This document shows, one piece after another, positions 13,757 to 14,950 of a stretch of 14,950 nt of DNA. A program made the position numbers and the translations under genes. Under the pieces are notes generated by a model that made no database searches, was not told the DNA's origin, and worked only from the letters and a program-made list of their open reading frames with translations. Position 1 is the first letter of the stretch, and each line of letters begins with the position of its first letter. This DNA is from CAYLLN01 sp036496265 (GTDB lineage Bacteria; Planctomycetota; Planctomycetia; Pirellulales; Pirellulaceae): positions 1-14,950 of the forward strand of contig DASXLL010000050.1 in NCBI GenBank assembly GCA_036496265.1, read 5' to 3'.

Positions 13757-14950
13757 TCATTCCACTTCGGCTCCCGGTGCCCGGTGCGGTTCAAACGTCG
13801 TCGTTTTCGACTGCCCCGCCTCTTTCACGCGCTGGCGGACTTCTTCGTACAGCACCTCCTGGCTCCGCCGCGCCTTTTTTCGCCCTGGCTTCAGTCGCTT
13901 GTAGGTGCCATCGGGCTGCAGCAGCCTGGCTTTCACATTGTCATCGAAGTAGGTGTTCAAAATCGCGATCAGCCGCTCCTTAGCCGCCTGATCTTCAATC
14001 GGCACCAACAGCTCGATCCGCCGGTCCAAATTCCGCGGCATCCAATCGGCACTCGAAATAAACACCAAATTGTCGCCGCCGTGATGAAAATGAAAAATCC
14101 GCGAGTGCTCCAGATAGCGATCCACAATGCTAACGACACTGATGTTCTCCGATAACTCTGCAACGCCCGGCCGCAAGCAACAAATGCCTCGCACATTCAG
14201 CCGCACGGGCACACCGGCTTGCGATGCCGCATATAGCGCGCTAATGATCTCCGGATCGACCAGCGAATTGATCTTGGCATCGATAAAAGCCTGCTGTCCC
14301 TGCTGCCGGCGATGCGTCTCCGCTTCAATTAACTCCAAAATCCGCGGTCGCAGCCCCGTCGGCGCCGCCTCGATCTTTCGATAGCGCTGCGGCTGCGAAT
14401 AACCCGTGATCGCATTGAAAAAAGCCACCGCATCCGCGCCCAGCTCTTCGTTCGCCGTCAGCAAGCTCGCATCGCTATAAATCTTCGCCGTGATTTCGTT
14501 GTAGTTGCCCGTCCCAAAATGCACGTATCGCACCACCCCATGCGGCTCGCGGCGCACGATAATACACGTCTTGGCATGCGTTTTCAGTCCCTTCACGCCG
14601 TAAATCACCTGCACGCCCTGCTCTTCCAAGCTCCGCGCCCACTCAATATTGCGAGCCTCATCGAACCGCGCCTTCAGCTCCACAATCACCGTCACATATT
14701 TGCCCCGCTGCGCCGCCCGCGCCAGTGCCGCCACGATCGGGCTCTTGCGGCTGGTGCGATACAAGATCTGCTTGATCGCCAGCACATCCGGATCGGCCGC
14801 CGCCTCTTCAATCAGCCGCAACACTGGATCGAACGACTCATAAGGATGAAAAAGCAGCACGTCCTGCCGCGAGATGATGTCGAACATCTTGGTGCCCTGC
14901 TCGATATCAGGCGAAGGCTGCGGCGGCCAGGGCTCATACTTCAGCGCCTC
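13757..14950 (-). CDS. ppk: polyphosphate kinase 1, C-terminal part (runs off the window)
   Basis: The frame is open to the window end, and the 21 codons before the first in-window ATG (14887) read as PPK1 sequence (EALKYEPWPPQ), so the true start lies outside. About 397 residues are visible of a protein that is normally near 690-720. PPK1 makes inorganic polyphosphate from ATP at the inner membrane. Landmarks, numbered from the ATG at 14887, are: LLFHPYESFDPV (11-22); the autophosphorylated His104 in LKTHAK; HFGTGNYN (123-130); His261 in YLEHSRIFHF; and SSADWMPRNLDRR (278-290). These correspond to E. coli His435 and His592. The C terminus has a basic, then acidic, tail (GRKKARRSQEV onward) after the core. 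It is convergent with aas. Confidence 0.95.
   Translation of the reverse strand, partial: EALKYEPWPPQPSPDIEQGTKMFDIISRQDVLLFHPYESFDPVLRLIEEAAADPDVLAIKQILYRTSRKSPIVAALARAAQRGKYVTVIVELKARFDEARNIEWARSLEEQGVQVIYGVKGLKTHAKTCIIVRREPHGVVRYVHFGTGNYNEITAKIYSDASLLTANEELGADAVAFFNAITGYSQPQRYRKIEAAPTGLRPRILELIEAETHRRQQGQQAFIDAKINSLVDPEIISALYAASQAGVPVRLNVRGICCLRPGVAELSENISVVSIVDRYLEHSRIFHFHHGGDNLVFISSADWMPRNLDRRIELLVPIEDQAAKERLIAILNTYFDDNVKARLLQPDGTYKRLKPGRKKARRSQEVLYEEVRQRVKEAGQSKTTTFEPHRAPGAEVE

Overview
The window looks like chromosomal DNA of a planctomycete, probably of the Pirellulales type. The evidence is: a secreted repeat protein with the planctomycete N-terminal LExRxxL motif (LETREVLS); a Tat-exported DUF1501 protein; a short 'RLRTLLILLAVAPPLIGFW' membrane protein of a style common in that phylum; a stand-alone Gfo/Idh/MocA oxidoreductase; moderately high GC; weak Shine-Dalgarno sites; and many short, separately oriented transcription units. 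Taxonomy is inferred from protein style, not from a marker gene.

Layout. 1-541 holds no convincing complete gene, only a possible gene tail and a strong hairpin at 270-297. 542-1612 (+) encodes a secreted Gly/Asn-rich beta-roll-like protein. 1630-2379 (-) is a membrane-anchored protein of unknown function, divergent from 2666-4030 (+), an SLC1/DAACS-family cation-coupled carboxylate or amino-acid symporter. 4031-4327 contains a terminator-like hairpin, a repeat-like segment and a structured leader. 4328-4741 (+) and 7319-7726 (+) are two nearly identical small acidic helical proteins (about 90% identity, TerB-like in appearance). They flank two minus-strand genes: a DUF4261-like protein (4761-5507) and the DUF1501 protein (5633-7027). 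The second paralogue is preceded by a perfect DnaA-box 9-mer and by two mutually exclusive inverted repeats.

7763-8053 (+) is a small acidic protein with no clear start. 8251-8655 (+) is an exported BON-domain protein. It converges, across a terminator-like hairpin, on the Gfo/Idh/MocA oxidoreductase (8684-9769, -). 9863-10066 (+) is a one-to-two-helix membrane protein. 10185-13724 (+) is a 1179-residue fusion of an LplT-like MFS carrier, a PlsC-type acyltransferase and an acyl-ACP/AMP ligase, i.e. a complete lysophospholipid uptake and re-acylation enzyme. 13757 to the window end (-) is the C-terminal part of polyphosphate kinase 1.

The genes do not form one pathway. Most are monocistronic housekeeping or lineage-specific functions. 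The most unusual part is the duplicated TerB-like pair with its structured leaders (4231-4741 and 7219-7726). I saw no tRNA, rRNA, CRISPR array, transposase or phage gene.
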